Virus record (IMG/VR): IMGVR_UViG_3300020188_000012
Location: 1 to 49,864 of that record
Source of the DNA: a virus
Strand: one strand, 5' to 3'
Length of the DNA: 49,864 bases
Positions within the stretch are counted from its first letter, which is position 1, and each line of letters opens with the position of its first letter. A program made the position numbers and the translations under genes. Below the pieces are notes generated by a model, which saw only the letters and a program-made list of their open reading frames with translations, was not told the DNA's origin and made no database searches. Shown one piece after another: positions 1 through 7,172 of this stretch.

Positions 1-1092
1 AGCACGAGCATACTGGTCAGCAGACTTCTTCATCTCAAATTCTTTTACCATATAACCGACAGTCTTTTTAGAAGCAGCCTTGAGTTCAGTTACTTCATCA
101 AGAGTCGAGGAGTAGAAGAGTTCGTTAGAAGAACCATCATAGTTCGCACCAAGTTCCTCAAGACAGGTCTTGAAGGAAACAATGGTGTCTGCCGGAACAG
201 GAGCAATTCGACCATACATGCGATCCTGAGCAGTCTCATCACGCAACTTGTCAATCGCATTGTTCGAGTCTGTGTCAGTCTTGACGGGAACACCGCCCAC
301 ACCAGTAGACTCGACACCACCCTCAGTGTTACTTACTTCAGTTTCACCAGCACCAGTTTCGGAGTCATCATCACCGTTGTCACCAACAGGAGCATTGCTG
401 TTACCGTCACCATCTTCTTCACCTTCACCTTTTGATTCTTCAGACTTACCTTCACCCTCACCTTCTTCAGAAGAAGAGGACATTCCCTCAGAGGACTCAC
501 CAGTGTCACCAGCAGAACCATCCTCACCCTCAGAGTTTTCTTCCTCAGTGGAACGCTCTTCCATCCACTTGTAGATTTCTTCTGCGAGAGTCAGAACGTC
601 CTCAGTGGTTTCGAGTTCGTTGGTCTTCTTGACAAACACCTTCTCTTCATCAGAGAACGTCACACCCTTCTGCTTCTTGAAGAACAGGTTGATGCGGTCA
701 ATGACAGTGAGTTTAGAAATGTCCTCACCCTCGACATCGAAGAAGTTCTTCGCACCGAGTTCTGCGTATCCACGATTGAAGATACCGACAGAGCCGGGAT
801 ACTTCTTCTGGACCATCTTCTCAATGCGAGCATCCTCAAGAATGTTCACAACACCCTTGTTGAGATTGCGAGAGATAACCTCTTCCATCATCTCCAGAGG
901 CGTCCAGAGTGCGTGAGCAATCTCATGGCACACCATCAGGTCATAGATGTTGTTAGTCATCTCCTCATCTTTCCAGATAGGAAGACCAAGTTCACGACGC
1001 TTCACGTCAAAGTAAGCAGTAGGAGTCTGCTTGTGAACTACGAAGATATCCTCTTCTGCGAGGAGTTTTGCAAGTGTGTCTTTTTTCATCAT
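1..1092 (-). CDS. HExxH metallopeptidase / CobT-like protein (C-terminus beyond left edge)
   Basis: The reading frame is open from an ATG-ATG pair at 1092/1089 to the left edge, so the C-terminus is missing. Residues 56-60 read HEIAH, a zincin HExxH motif, and about 30 residues later NILEDARIEK fits the N-x-x-ED-x-R-x-E pattern of metallopeptidases fused to VWA domains. Residues of roughly 185-270 form a very acidic Ser/Glu/Gly/Asp low-complexity linker, followed by a more ordinary segment that runs off the window. T4-like marine phages often carry a 'peptidase' of this type next to cobS, and the acidic linker before a VWA domain is the CobT layout. The VWA domain itself is not visible, so that part is inference. 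It follows a 45-aa gene by 9 nt in what looks like one short operon. Confidence 0.75.
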   Translation of the reverse strand, partial: MMKKDTLAKLLAEEDIFVVHKQTPTAYFDVKRRELGLPIWKDEEMTNNIYDLMVCHEIAHALWTPLEMMEEVISRNLNKGVVNILEDARIEKMVQKKYPGSVGIFNRGYAELGAKNFFDVEGEDISKLTVIDRINLFFKKQKGVTFSDEEKVFVKKTNELETTEDVLTLAEEIYKWMEERSTEEENSEGEDGSAGDTGESSEGMSSSSEEGEGEGKSEESKGEGEEDGDGNSNAPVGDNGDDDSETGAGETEVSNTEGGVESTGVGGVPVKTDTDSNNAIDKLRDETAQDRMYGRIAPVPADTIVSFKTCLEELGANYDGSSNELFYSSTLDEVTELKAASKKTVGYMVKEFEMKKSADQYARA

Positions 1093-1101
1093 GTTTATAT
1101 T

Positions 1102-1239
1102 CTACTCGATTCCCTCAACATTGTCAAGAAGTTTTTTAGCATTCCACTCTTCTGTCTCAAAGAAACGGATATCTGCATCCGTGGTAAACGGGTCAGTGTT
1201 TTCGGCAATCGCCTTTTCAATAAGTTCTTCGAGCGTCAT
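1102..1239 (-). CDS. Small acidic protein, 45 aa, unknown function
   Basis: Translation from ATG 1239 gives 45 residues beginning MTLEELIEKAIAENTD and ending NVEGIE before TAG. AAGGAA lies 4-5 nt upstream of this ATG. An in-frame ATG at 1260 is possible, but the predicted transcription start from the promoter at 1270-1298 would be only a few nucleotides before it, so 1239 is preferred. The protein is acidic with a probable amphipathic N-terminal helix, and I recognise no family. It is first in a short unit with the downstream CobT-like peptidase gene. Confidence 0.55.
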   Translation of the reverse strand: MTLEELIEKAIAENTDPFTTDADIRFFETEEWNAKKLLDNVEGIE

Positions 1240-1269
1240 GTCTTTTTCCTTATTTCTCATCATATATAC

Positions 1270-1298
1270 ATAGTACACTATAGAACTAAATCTGTCAA
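1270..1298 (-). promoter_or_regulatory. Sigma70-type promoter for the small gene and CobT-like gene
   Basis: On the minus strand TTGACA (1298-1293), a 17-nt spacer and TACTAT (1275-1270) make a near-consensus host-type promoter. It lies just after the hairpin that closes the previous unit and about 30 nt before the first start codon. This suggests independent early transcription of the leftmost genes. Confidence 0.65.
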
Positions 1299-1301
1299 AC
1301 G

Positions 1302-1327
1302 AAAAAACGCCCTTTCAGGCGTTTTTT
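1302..1327 (-). terminator. Intrinsic terminator (symmetrical, probably bidirectional)
   Basis: AAAAAACGCC (1302-1311) pairs with GGCGTTTTTT (1318-1327) around a 6-nt loop, giving a T-run on either strand. It lies about 40 nt after the deformylase stop codon and directly before the next minus-strand promoter, so it should separate the def unit from the leftmost unit. Confidence 0.8.
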
Positions 1328-1366
1328 GTATTATTTATGAAATGTGTGACATTTTTGCAACTACTA

Positions 1367-1873
1367 TCACGATATCCGTGACGCACGTTTCCTAACCTTC
1401 TTTGACCTCTTCTGTGCCATATTGAGTTTCAATCTACTGACACGGCGAGTGAAATTGGTGCCTTCCATGTGGTCGTATTCATGTTGGAAGATACGAGCCT
1501 CAAGTCCATGCATCGTACACTGCACATGCTCTCCTGTCTCATCCTCATAACTACACACGATACCCTCTGGTCGTTCTACGAGTAACCAGACACCAGGCCA
1601 AGTCAAACAACCCTCATCCATCTTGATTGTTTCCTTGGAATACTCTGTGATGAATGGATTGAAGCAGGCGATAATCTCCTTCTCCTTCACATCCGAATAC
1701 ATCACGAAGGCACGTTCAGAAATACCCACCTGATTCGCAGAGAGTCCAACTCCGTTGTTCTTCTCCATGCAGTCAATCAAATCATCCTTTAGTTTCTGTC
1801 TATCCAAGTCTTCACTGCAAACCTGTAGTCTTTGTCTCAATGAAGGGTCATTATTTGGTAGTAGTTCCATCAT
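1367..1873 (-). CDS. def: Peptide deformylase
   Basis: This cytoplasmic metalloenzyme removes the formyl group from N-terminal Met of new proteins. The three family motifs are present: GVGLSANQ (41-48, for GxGLAAxQ), EGCLTWPG (87-94, with the metal-binding Cys) and HEYDH (131-135, HExxH-type with the other two metal ligands). The length of 168 aa is normal. The ATG overlaps the stop of the upstream methylase gene as ATGA, and GGGAG lies just before it; a second ATG three bases on is also possible. Deformylase is a known cargo gene of marine T4-like phages and is thought to support phage protein synthesis. A terminator follows about 40 nt downstream. Confidence 0.95.
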   Translation of the reverse strand: MMELLPNNDPSLRQRLQVCSEDLDRQKLKDDLIDCMEKNNGVGLSANQVGISERAFVMYSDVKEKEIIACFNPFITEYSKETIKMDEGCLTWPGVWLLVERPEGIVCSYEDETGEHVQCTMHGLEARIFQHEYDHMEGTNFTRRVSRLKLNMAQKRSKKVRKRASRIS

Positions 1874-2391
1874 GTTCTCCCATGAAAAATAGTAGCGTAA
1901 TTCATATTTGTTTCAAATCTATACCAAGCACAGTTGTCTTTGCCTGTCATATTACCAAACCATTTGATTCGTCCAACACTCACAATCTTCGAACAATACT
2001 TTATATATTCAGACGATTGTTTGGTGTGCATCCAATCTGCGTCAAACAATAACCATGTAGTCTTCAGTGACACAAAATGCTCAATCATTGGGTGCAGTAG
2101 TTTTCTGTCCCAAGGTGGATTTGTAATAATGAAGTCTGACTCGTATAGTTCTTTGTTACCAATATCACTGTAATCGTTTCTTGCGATACCATGTAACTGT
2201 GGTTCGATATCACTGGCCCACATGCAAGTACCACCAAAGTGTTCTAGATGTCTGCATAATTGTCCATCACCAGCACAAGGTTCTGCAAACGTGAACCCCT
2301 TTGGTAAATGGTCGATTAGAGGTTCTACCGCCGCAAATGGTGTGGGGTAGAAGTCTCTAGGTTTTCTCTCAAAATCTGAACGTTTACCCAT
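1870..2391 (-). CDS. DNA methyltransferase-like protein (NPPW type)
   Basis: A 173-aa SAM-dependent methylase-fold protein. It begins MGKRSDFERKPRDFYPTP; the DFYPTP segment and EPCAGDGQL (motif I, SAM binding) are followed by ASDIEPQL (motif II) and TNPPW (motif IV, the catalytic loop of adenine-N6 and cytosine-N4 methylases). No target recognition domain is visible, so specificity is unknown and it may be an orphan or inactive methylase. The ORF extends further upstream, but ATG 2391 gives the conserved N-terminus and only an 8-nt overlap with gp46. Position between gp46 and def suggests co-transcription with the recombination genes. Confidence 0.75.
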   Translation of the reverse strand: MGKRSDFERKPRDFYPTPFAAVEPLIDHLPKGFTFAEPCAGDGQLCRHLEHFGGTCMWASDIEPQLHGIARNDYSDIGNKELYESDFIITNPPWDRKLLHPMIEHFVSLKTTWLLFDADWMHTKQSSEYIKYCSKIVSVGRIKWFGNMTGKDNCAWYRFETNMNYATIFHGRT

Positions 2392-4096
2392 TTGAAATAT
2401 GACTAAAGTTTTTAATCTTCTCAAATTTAATGGTGCTTCGGAACTTGTCTGCGAGTGCATCCTGTTTGTGACTAATCACAAATACGTTCTCATCACCAAG
2501 TGTGTTTAGAATCTTTAGGAACTCATCTGTCCCTGTACCGTCCAAAGAACTATCGAAGATTTCATCAAGTATCAACAGGTTCGTGTTCGTACTGTTCTTC
2601 ATCTTTGCAACGGCTCTCCAAGTAAAGAGTAGTGCAAGGTCAATACGCATCTTCTCACCTTCGGAGAATGATGCATATGTAAACTCATCCCGATATCGTG
2701 ACTTTATGGTTTCGTTGAAGTTCTCGTCCAGTGTGAAGTTCACATAGAATTCCATCGACGTTAGATAGGTGTTGATGAGTTTGTTCATTACTGGAAGATA
2801 CTGTTTGATAATCTTTGTCTTGATACCACTATCCTGTAGCATGTTACGAACTGCATCAGAATACGTCTGGTCTTCACGCAACTTACTTCTCTGTTCGTCA
2901 AGTCCCTTCATCTTTTTGTTTAGACGTTTCAACTTGTCATAGTCAGACTTACTCAGTTCTTCATCTGCAAGTTGTGCAACCTCTGTAGATAGTGTGGCAT
3001 TGAACTTCTCTAGTTGCACGATAGATTGATTGTTCTTTGCAACCTGTACTTCGTTCTCTCGTATCTTCTCAACAATATCATTGATAACACTCTGTCGGTT
3101 CTTTGCATCTGAAATCTTGTCCTCAAGTTCTTCCAATGCAGAAGAGAACTTGTCCACCTCAAACATCTTGTCTTCAATCATACCAGACTTGAACGCCTCG
3201 TCAATGTGTTGTTGACAGGTAGGACAGTCTTCGTTGTTCTCAAAGAACGATACCACACTAGAGTGTGACTTGTGTTTCTCACGAAGAGTGGACTTCAGAT
3301 TGTTTAACTTACTCATCGTTGAGACAATCTTATCCTTGTCTGCAATCTCAGTGAGCCAGTTGTCCTTCTGTTGATTTAGTTTCTCATTCTCAGAGTTACG
3401 ACTGAATACTTCTTCCTCATTACTTGAAATCAGAAGTGTCTTCTCTTCAATCAACTTGTCCTTATTCTGTTTCACCTCAGAGATATACTTCTCCTGTAGA
3501 GAAATCTTCTCTCTGTTTAGTTCGATGTTGTAGTCCATCTCTCGTATGTCTTCAGAGATAGTCTTCATTCTCTGTTTGACCAACAGGTTCATAAGCGAGA
3601 AGATTTGGATGTCAAGGATTTCCTCAACAACCTCACGGCGGTGTTTTGCCTTCAACTGCATAAAGGGAATGAATGTCGAAGAACCGAGAATAACAACCTG
3701 TGTGAAACTCTGGTAGTTCAACTTTAAGATTTGCTGTTCTAGATACTTCTGGTAATCACGGGCATTCGCATCCTGATTGTACATCTTACCATTGATGTAA
3801 ATCTCAAACTTGTTTGGTTTGATACCACGAACAACCTTGATTTCTTTCTTACCGATATTGAACTCTACCTCTACTTCGCAATTACCGTTATTAATTGAGT
3901 TAAGTAGTTGGGGTTTATTGATATTACGAAAAGGCTTACCAAACAAACCGAAACATAGAGCATCAAGAATAGTAGACTTACCCGCACCGTTCTCTCCAAT
4001 AATGAGTGTGGTAGAACTTCTGTCTAACTGTATCTCTGTAAAATTATTACCTGTGGATAGGAAGTTTCGCCAACGTACATATTTAAAATGAATCAA
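2384..4096 (-). CDS. 46: Recombination endonuclease subunit gp46 (SbcC/Rad50-like ATPase)
   Basis: This is the SMC-type ATPase subunit of the gp46/gp47 nuclease that resects DNA ends for recombination-dependent replication. The 570-aa protein has Walker A GENGAGKS at 34-41, a long coiled coil, a zinc hook CPTC at 291-294, a second coiled coil, an ABC signature-like SFSEGEKMR and Walker B LLILDEIFDSSLD near the C-terminus. Length fits the family. The start codon is TTG at 4096, in a TTGA overlap with the gp47 stop; no ATG is available upstream of the conserved first strand, so TTG is the supported start. It follows gp47 directly, as expected for partners made in fixed ratio. Confidence 0.96.
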   Translation of the reverse strand: MIHFKYVRWRNFLSTGNNFTEIQLDRSSTTLIIGENGAGKSTILDALCFGLFGKPFRNINKPQLLNSINNGNCEVEVEFNIGKKEIKVVRGIKPNKFEIYINGKMYNQDANARDYQKYLEQQILKLNYQSFTQVVILGSSTFIPFMQLKAKHRREVVEEILDIQIFSLMNLLVKQRMKTISEDIREMDYNIELNREKISLQEKYISEVKQNKDKLIEEKTLLISSNEEEVFSRNSENEKLNQQKDNWLTEIADKDKIVSTMSKLNNLKSTLREKHKSHSSVVSFFENNEDCPTCQQHIDEAFKSGMIEDKMFEVDKFSSALEELEDKISDAKNRQSVINDIVEKIRENEVQVAKNNQSIVQLEKFNATLSTEVAQLADEELSKSDYDKLKRLNKKMKGLDEQRSKLREDQTYSDAVRNMLQDSGIKTKIIKQYLPVMNKLINTYLTSMEFYVNFTLDENFNETIKSRYRDEFTYASFSEGEKMRIDLALLFTWRAVAKMKNSTNTNLLILDEIFDSSLDGTGTDEFLKILNTLGDENVFVISHKQDALADKFRSTIKFEKIKNFSHISNG

Positions 4097-5148
4097 AGTT
4101 CTAAGTCCTGTGCCTCAGTATATAGTGAACGCATGGTGTTCTTAAGTCTGTCCTTACTCAAAGTAACATCCAGTTCATCTATATATTTCTCCAACAGAGT
4201 CATCGTGTCCTCTGTATTCTCAACAATGTCATCTGATACATTCTCTGCATCCAGTTCAGAGAAGTCCTCTACAATCTTCACCTCATGTGCGTCAGCCTGT
4301 AGGAGTTTGTCTACAAACTTATCGAACTGGTAAAGGTCTTTCTTGTTTACGACAATCACCTTTACATACATGTCCTTGAACTTGGACATGTCGTAGTCTG
4401 TGTAATCCGTTGTAGTGTCGTCATAGTAAACCTTCTCAAATAGATGATATGGGTTTACGATACGTTCTAACTCTCTCGTCTCTGTATCGAAGATATGAAA
4501 ACCTCTAGGGTCTTCAAAATCGCTCCAGTAAATTTCGTATGGTGTGCCGAGATAATAGATTTGTCCATCGTCTGACTTGTGATGAAAGTGACCACTCATC
4601 ACGATATCAAATCTACGAAACAGTTCTCTATCGTATGCACCATCGGCAAAGTGACCTTTGTGCATCTCAAATCCGTTTACCTCAAGATGTCCCATTGCAA
4701 TCTGTGCTGGGGACTTACTCAGTGCAGACATAGACTCTTCGTAGTTGTTTGCATTGATCCAAGGAATGAACTGAATAGGAACACCATCGAACTCCACAAC
4801 CTCTGGGCCTGTGTAGATGTTGCACCTGTCTCTACCGACAAGTTCTTCCATAGAGTTTACTTCGTTTGTATTCTTGTAGTAGGTATCATGATTGCCAATA
4901 ATAATATGTAAGTCGATACCCAACTCTGCAAAGCGATTGATGAACCGATTACGGAAATCATTGGCAATCTTAAAACTGATAAACTTACGTCTATCGACTA
5001 CATCCCCAAGATGCACACACGTCTTGATACCTCTCTTTTCCAACTCTGGAAAAAAGACGTTATCGTAAAATTTGTAGAAGTAATCATTCACATTCTGGTT
5101 ATCATTACGAGCACCAAAATGTGTGTCAGTCACAAGTGCGATTTTCAA
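4093..5148 (-). CDS. 47: Recombination endonuclease subunit gp47 (SbcD/Mre11-like nuclease)
   Basis: Metallophosphoesterase nuclease subunit that acts with gp46. Calcineurin-type motifs are clear: DTHFG (8-12), GDVVDRR, GNHDTY and GHFHHKS, which bind two metal ions. The 351-aa length is normal. The start must be TTG at 5148 because DTHFG is only eight residues in and the codon before it is the gp55 stop: gp55 TAA is followed with no gap by TTG in the same frame. This is an unusual coupling with no clear Shine-Dalgarno of its own. Both nuclease subunits therefore use TTG starts, which may keep their level low. Confidence 0.96.
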   Translation of the reverse strand: MKIALVTDTHFGARNDNQNVNDYFYKFYDNVFFPELEKRGIKTCVHLGDVVDRRKFISFKIANDFRNRFINRFAELGIDLHIIIGNHDTYYKNTNEVNSMEELVGRDRCNIYTGPEVVEFDGVPIQFIPWINANNYEESMSALSKSPAQIAMGHLEVNGFEMHKGHFADGAYDRELFRRFDIVMSGHFHHKSDDGQIYYLGTPYEIYWSDFEDPRGFHIFDTETRELERIVNPYHLFEKVYYDDTTTDYTDYDMSKFKDMYVKVIVVNKKDLYQFDKFVDKLLQADAHEVKIVEDFSELDAENVSDDIVENTEDTMTLLEKYIDELDVTLSKDRLKNTMRSLYTEAQDLEL

Positions 5149-5730
5149 TTAATCGTATCCTCTAACTGCATCTGTTTCATCCTCATCCATGAAACGCTCT
5201 AGACCATTCTTTGTTGTTGACTTCTTCTTTTCTTCTGTCTTTTTATTCTTTGGTTTGTAGACATCTTCATTAGGAAGATTTTCTATCGCAAAAGAATATG
5301 GAATACTGTAAGACCTGTCATCATAACTCATCGTGGTCCATGACTGATGGTCTGTTTCCTCAACAATTTTGTTTTTGACGTGGGTTTGCTTTTTCTCTTT
5401 TTGAATTCTACGCAAAAAGGCGTAGTAGATAATTTGCGTGAAGTATGCGAAAGGGTTCTTTGACTTTTCTGGATTGAAGTTTGAAGCATATTGTAAGCAG
5501 TTTTCGATGCCATCTGAAATCATTTCTTCTTTGTAAGTATAATTGATAAAATTAGGACGATAGGAAAGGTGCGTTGCAATCTTTAGAAAACACTCACCGA
5601 TATAATTCGTAACAGGTGGTCTGTCTTCTCCTGCCTCTTCTGCAAGAGCACACTTCTCTTTCCATTCAACCATTGCTTGGAGAAACACCTTATTATCTAC
5701 ATAATGTTCACCCTTTTGACGTTTAGCCAT
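5149..5730 (-). CDS. 55: Late transcription sigma factor gp55
   Basis: A 193-aa phage sigma factor that directs host RNA polymerase to TATAAATA late promoters. The sequence NPFAYFTQIIYYAFLRRIQK is the conserved region-2-like core of T4 gp55 relatives, and LKIATHLSYRPNF precedes it. ATG 5730 has AAGGAG 7 nt upstream. A sigma70-type promoter sits directly upstream (5758-5786), consistent with early or middle expression. Its presence explains the eight perfect TATAAATA boxes in the window. It is first in the unit gp55-gp47-gp46-methylase-def. Confidence 0.93.
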   Translation of the reverse strand: MAKRQKGEHYVDNKVFLQAMVEWKEKCALAEEAGEDRPPVTNYIGECFLKIATHLSYRPNFINYTYKEEMISDGIENCLQYASNFNPEKSKNPFAYFTQIIYYAFLRRIQKEKKQTHVKNKIVEETDHQSWTTMSYDDRSYSIPYSFAIENLPNEDVYKPKNKKTEEKKKSTTKNGLERFMDEDETDAVRGYD

Positions 5731-5757
5731 AATTACTCCTTAACTAAAACTTTCACT

Positions 5758-5786
5758 ACAATAACATATGAGTTATTATTTGTCAA
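5758..5786 (-). promoter_or_regulatory. Sigma70-type promoter for the gp55 unit
   Basis: On the minus strand TTGACA (5786-5781), a 17-nt spacer and TATTGT (5763-5758) lie about 28 nt before the gp55 start. The -35 box is one arm of the inverted repeat TGTCAAGT-N10-ACTTGACA at 5781-5806; the other arm holds the -35 of the opposite promoter. The shared palindrome could bind a dimeric regulator; that is inference. Confidence 0.65.
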
Positions 5787-5800
5787 GTACCCTAAGTGAC

Positions 5801-5828
5801 TTGACAATGCTGAAAAAATCTGTATAAT
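5801..5828 (+). promoter_or_regulatory. Consensus sigma70-type promoter on the plus strand, antisense to the Sm-like gene
   Basis: TTGACA (5801-5806), a 16-nt spacer and TATAAT (5823-5828) match both hexamers perfectly. Transcription would start near 5835 and run rightward into the 3' end of the Sm-like gene, where every gene is on the minus strand up to 22.6 kb. No convincing plus-strand ORF follows; the first ATG after the start opens only five codons. If active it makes an antisense or small RNA. Confidence 0.5.
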
Positions 5829-5844
5829 AGACTATGTTGAGTCT

Positions 5845-6240
5845 TCAGTGATATACCTTATCTTCACTATTATCTAGTTCTTCTAGAAGTTCATTATGAT
5901 CTTCTTCTTCGATTTCTTCTAGTTCCTCATGAGTGGGCTCTTCATGTATCCATTCGTCATGAGCCTGCAAACACTTTTCATAATAGATTGATAATCCAAC
6001 GGATGCATTTGCAGTGAGGATGATTTTTGATTTTTCAATCTCAAAATATTTTTGTTCTGTGAAGGGTTGAACCCACCTTGTCAATGCAAGGGATTCAGAC
6101 ATTCCTTCTCTTCTCATACGAGGAATCACATTCATAAGCAAAGGATTACAGATTTCATAATGTTTGCCATGATCAGTTACTTCACAGATGATATTCTCAC
6201 CACTAACTAACTTTACGATTTTATATTCTGTATCTAACAT
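5845..6240 (-). CDS. Sm-like (LSm/Hfq-type) domain protein
   Basis: The 131-aa product begins MLDTEYKIVKLVSGENIICEV, which reads like the first strands of an Sm fold (I-x-x-L-x-x-G-x-x-I-x-x-x-V). A second strand-rich segment ENPLLM-like (CNPLLMNVIPRM) follows, and the last 35 residues are strongly acidic. Phages of this group often carry Sm-like proteins of similar length; an RNA-binding or RNA-chaperone role is inferred from the fold, not shown. ATG 6240 is chosen because TAGGA lies 9 nt upstream and it avoids overlap with the PaaA-like gene. A perfect consensus promoter on the other strand points into its 3' end. Confidence 0.6.
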   Translation of the reverse strand: MLDTEYKIVKLVSGENIICEVTDHGKHYEICNPLLMNVIPRMRREGMSESLALTRWVQPFTEQKYFEIEKSKIILTANASVGLSIYYEKCLQAHDEWIHEEPTHEELEEIEEEDHNELLEELDNSEDKVYH

Positions 6241-6251
6241 TTGATTGTATC

Positions 6252-7172
6252 CTACCAAAGTTCTTTTCCCCAAGTTTCTGTTTGAACTTCTGTGATACTG
6301 GGGACTTTATGTTTACTTCCCTTCTTCCAAATCTTTAGTTGTTCTTCCCAAGTCATTGTATCTTCATAATCCCATTTTCTTGTATCTTCATTCAATCGAA
6401 TGGGTGCTTCGTAATCAAGAACATACTTGCCTAGTTCTGCATCATAATGAGCTGGAATCTTAATTCCAACTTCTTCACTATATGGAACAACTCTACTTAA
6501 CCAAATCTGCCGCATCTCGTCATTCGTTCCACCACGAATTCTATAAGTCTGTTGGTCAGTTCTTGTTTTATGTTCATCAGGCAAACCAAACCATGCAGCA
6601 CATAGAGGAAAATAAAAGTCAACGCACTCCTGTACTCTTTGTCTGCTTTCGTCATTCTGATTCCAAAAGAACTTTGTCCAGCGTTCTCCGTGTGCAACAT
6701 GAAAGGTTTCTTCAAAGTTTACCTTACGCAATCCACGAGCAAGTGGCGCATAACTACAATGTTGTTCTAGGTCCACAGTTGTGATATAACCAGCCCTGTC
6801 GCCGTAACACATACTCACAACAGTTTCAATGTAATCCTCATGAGGAAATTCTAACATTTGGAATGTACGCCATTCCTCTGGGTCACGCTCAAATAAAAAC
6901 TCATGAGTATCATATCCAAAGTCTTCTAGCAGTCTGTACATAACCTGTGCATGTCCAAGTTCATCCTGACAGGCAGAAGACACTGCAATCTTGTCTTCAA
7001 GTGTTGGTGAGTTTTTAATAGCAGGAAAATAAGTTGGTAGAGTAACAACCTCTAGGTCTGCGGCGATATGAATAGTATTTACCAAAACATCACGATAACG
7101 TGGAGTCATCTCATCAGGGTCTTCAATCTTATATCCTGTTGCGAGTTTTTCTTGTAGTCCTTGTTCATTCAT
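6252..7172 (-). CDS. PaaA-family ferritin-like diiron oxygenase
   Basis: The 306-aa product matches the catalytic subunit PaaA of bacterial phenylacetyl-CoA epoxidase along its whole length (E. coli PaaA is 309 aa). Diiron ligands are in place: E41, E71 and H74 in QDELGHAQ, and E155 and H158 in EETFHVAHGE; the YAPLAR, VDFYFPLCAAWFG and TNDEMRQ-x-x-L-x-x-VVP segments also follow PaaA. The known enzyme adds one oxygen atom to the aromatic ring of a CoA thioester and needs PaaC as partner and PaaE as reductase. No paaB, C or E is in this window, so substrate and electron source are unknown. Its ATG overlaps the uvsW stop as ATGA. Confidence 0.85.
   Translation of the reverse strand: MNEQGLQEKLATGYKIEDPDEMTPRYRDVLVNTIHIAADLEVVTLPTYFPAIKNSPTLEDKIAVSSACQDELGHAQVMYRLLEDFGYDTHEFLFERDPEEWRTFQMLEFPHEDYIETVVSMCYGDRAGYITTVDLEQHCSYAPLARGLRKVNFEETFHVAHGERWTKFFWNQNDESRQRVQECVDFYFPLCAAWFGLPDEHKTRTDQQTYRIRGGTNDEMRQIWLSRVVPYSEEVGIKIPAHYDAELGKYVLDYEAPIRLNEDTRKWDYEDTMTWEEQLKIWKKGSKHKVPSITEVQTETWGKELW

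Noticed and set aside
913-1395. Plus-strand ORF of 160 aa across the left intergenic region
   Set aside because: It runs through the promoter, terminator and the ends of two minus-strand genes, has no ribosome site and no family pattern.
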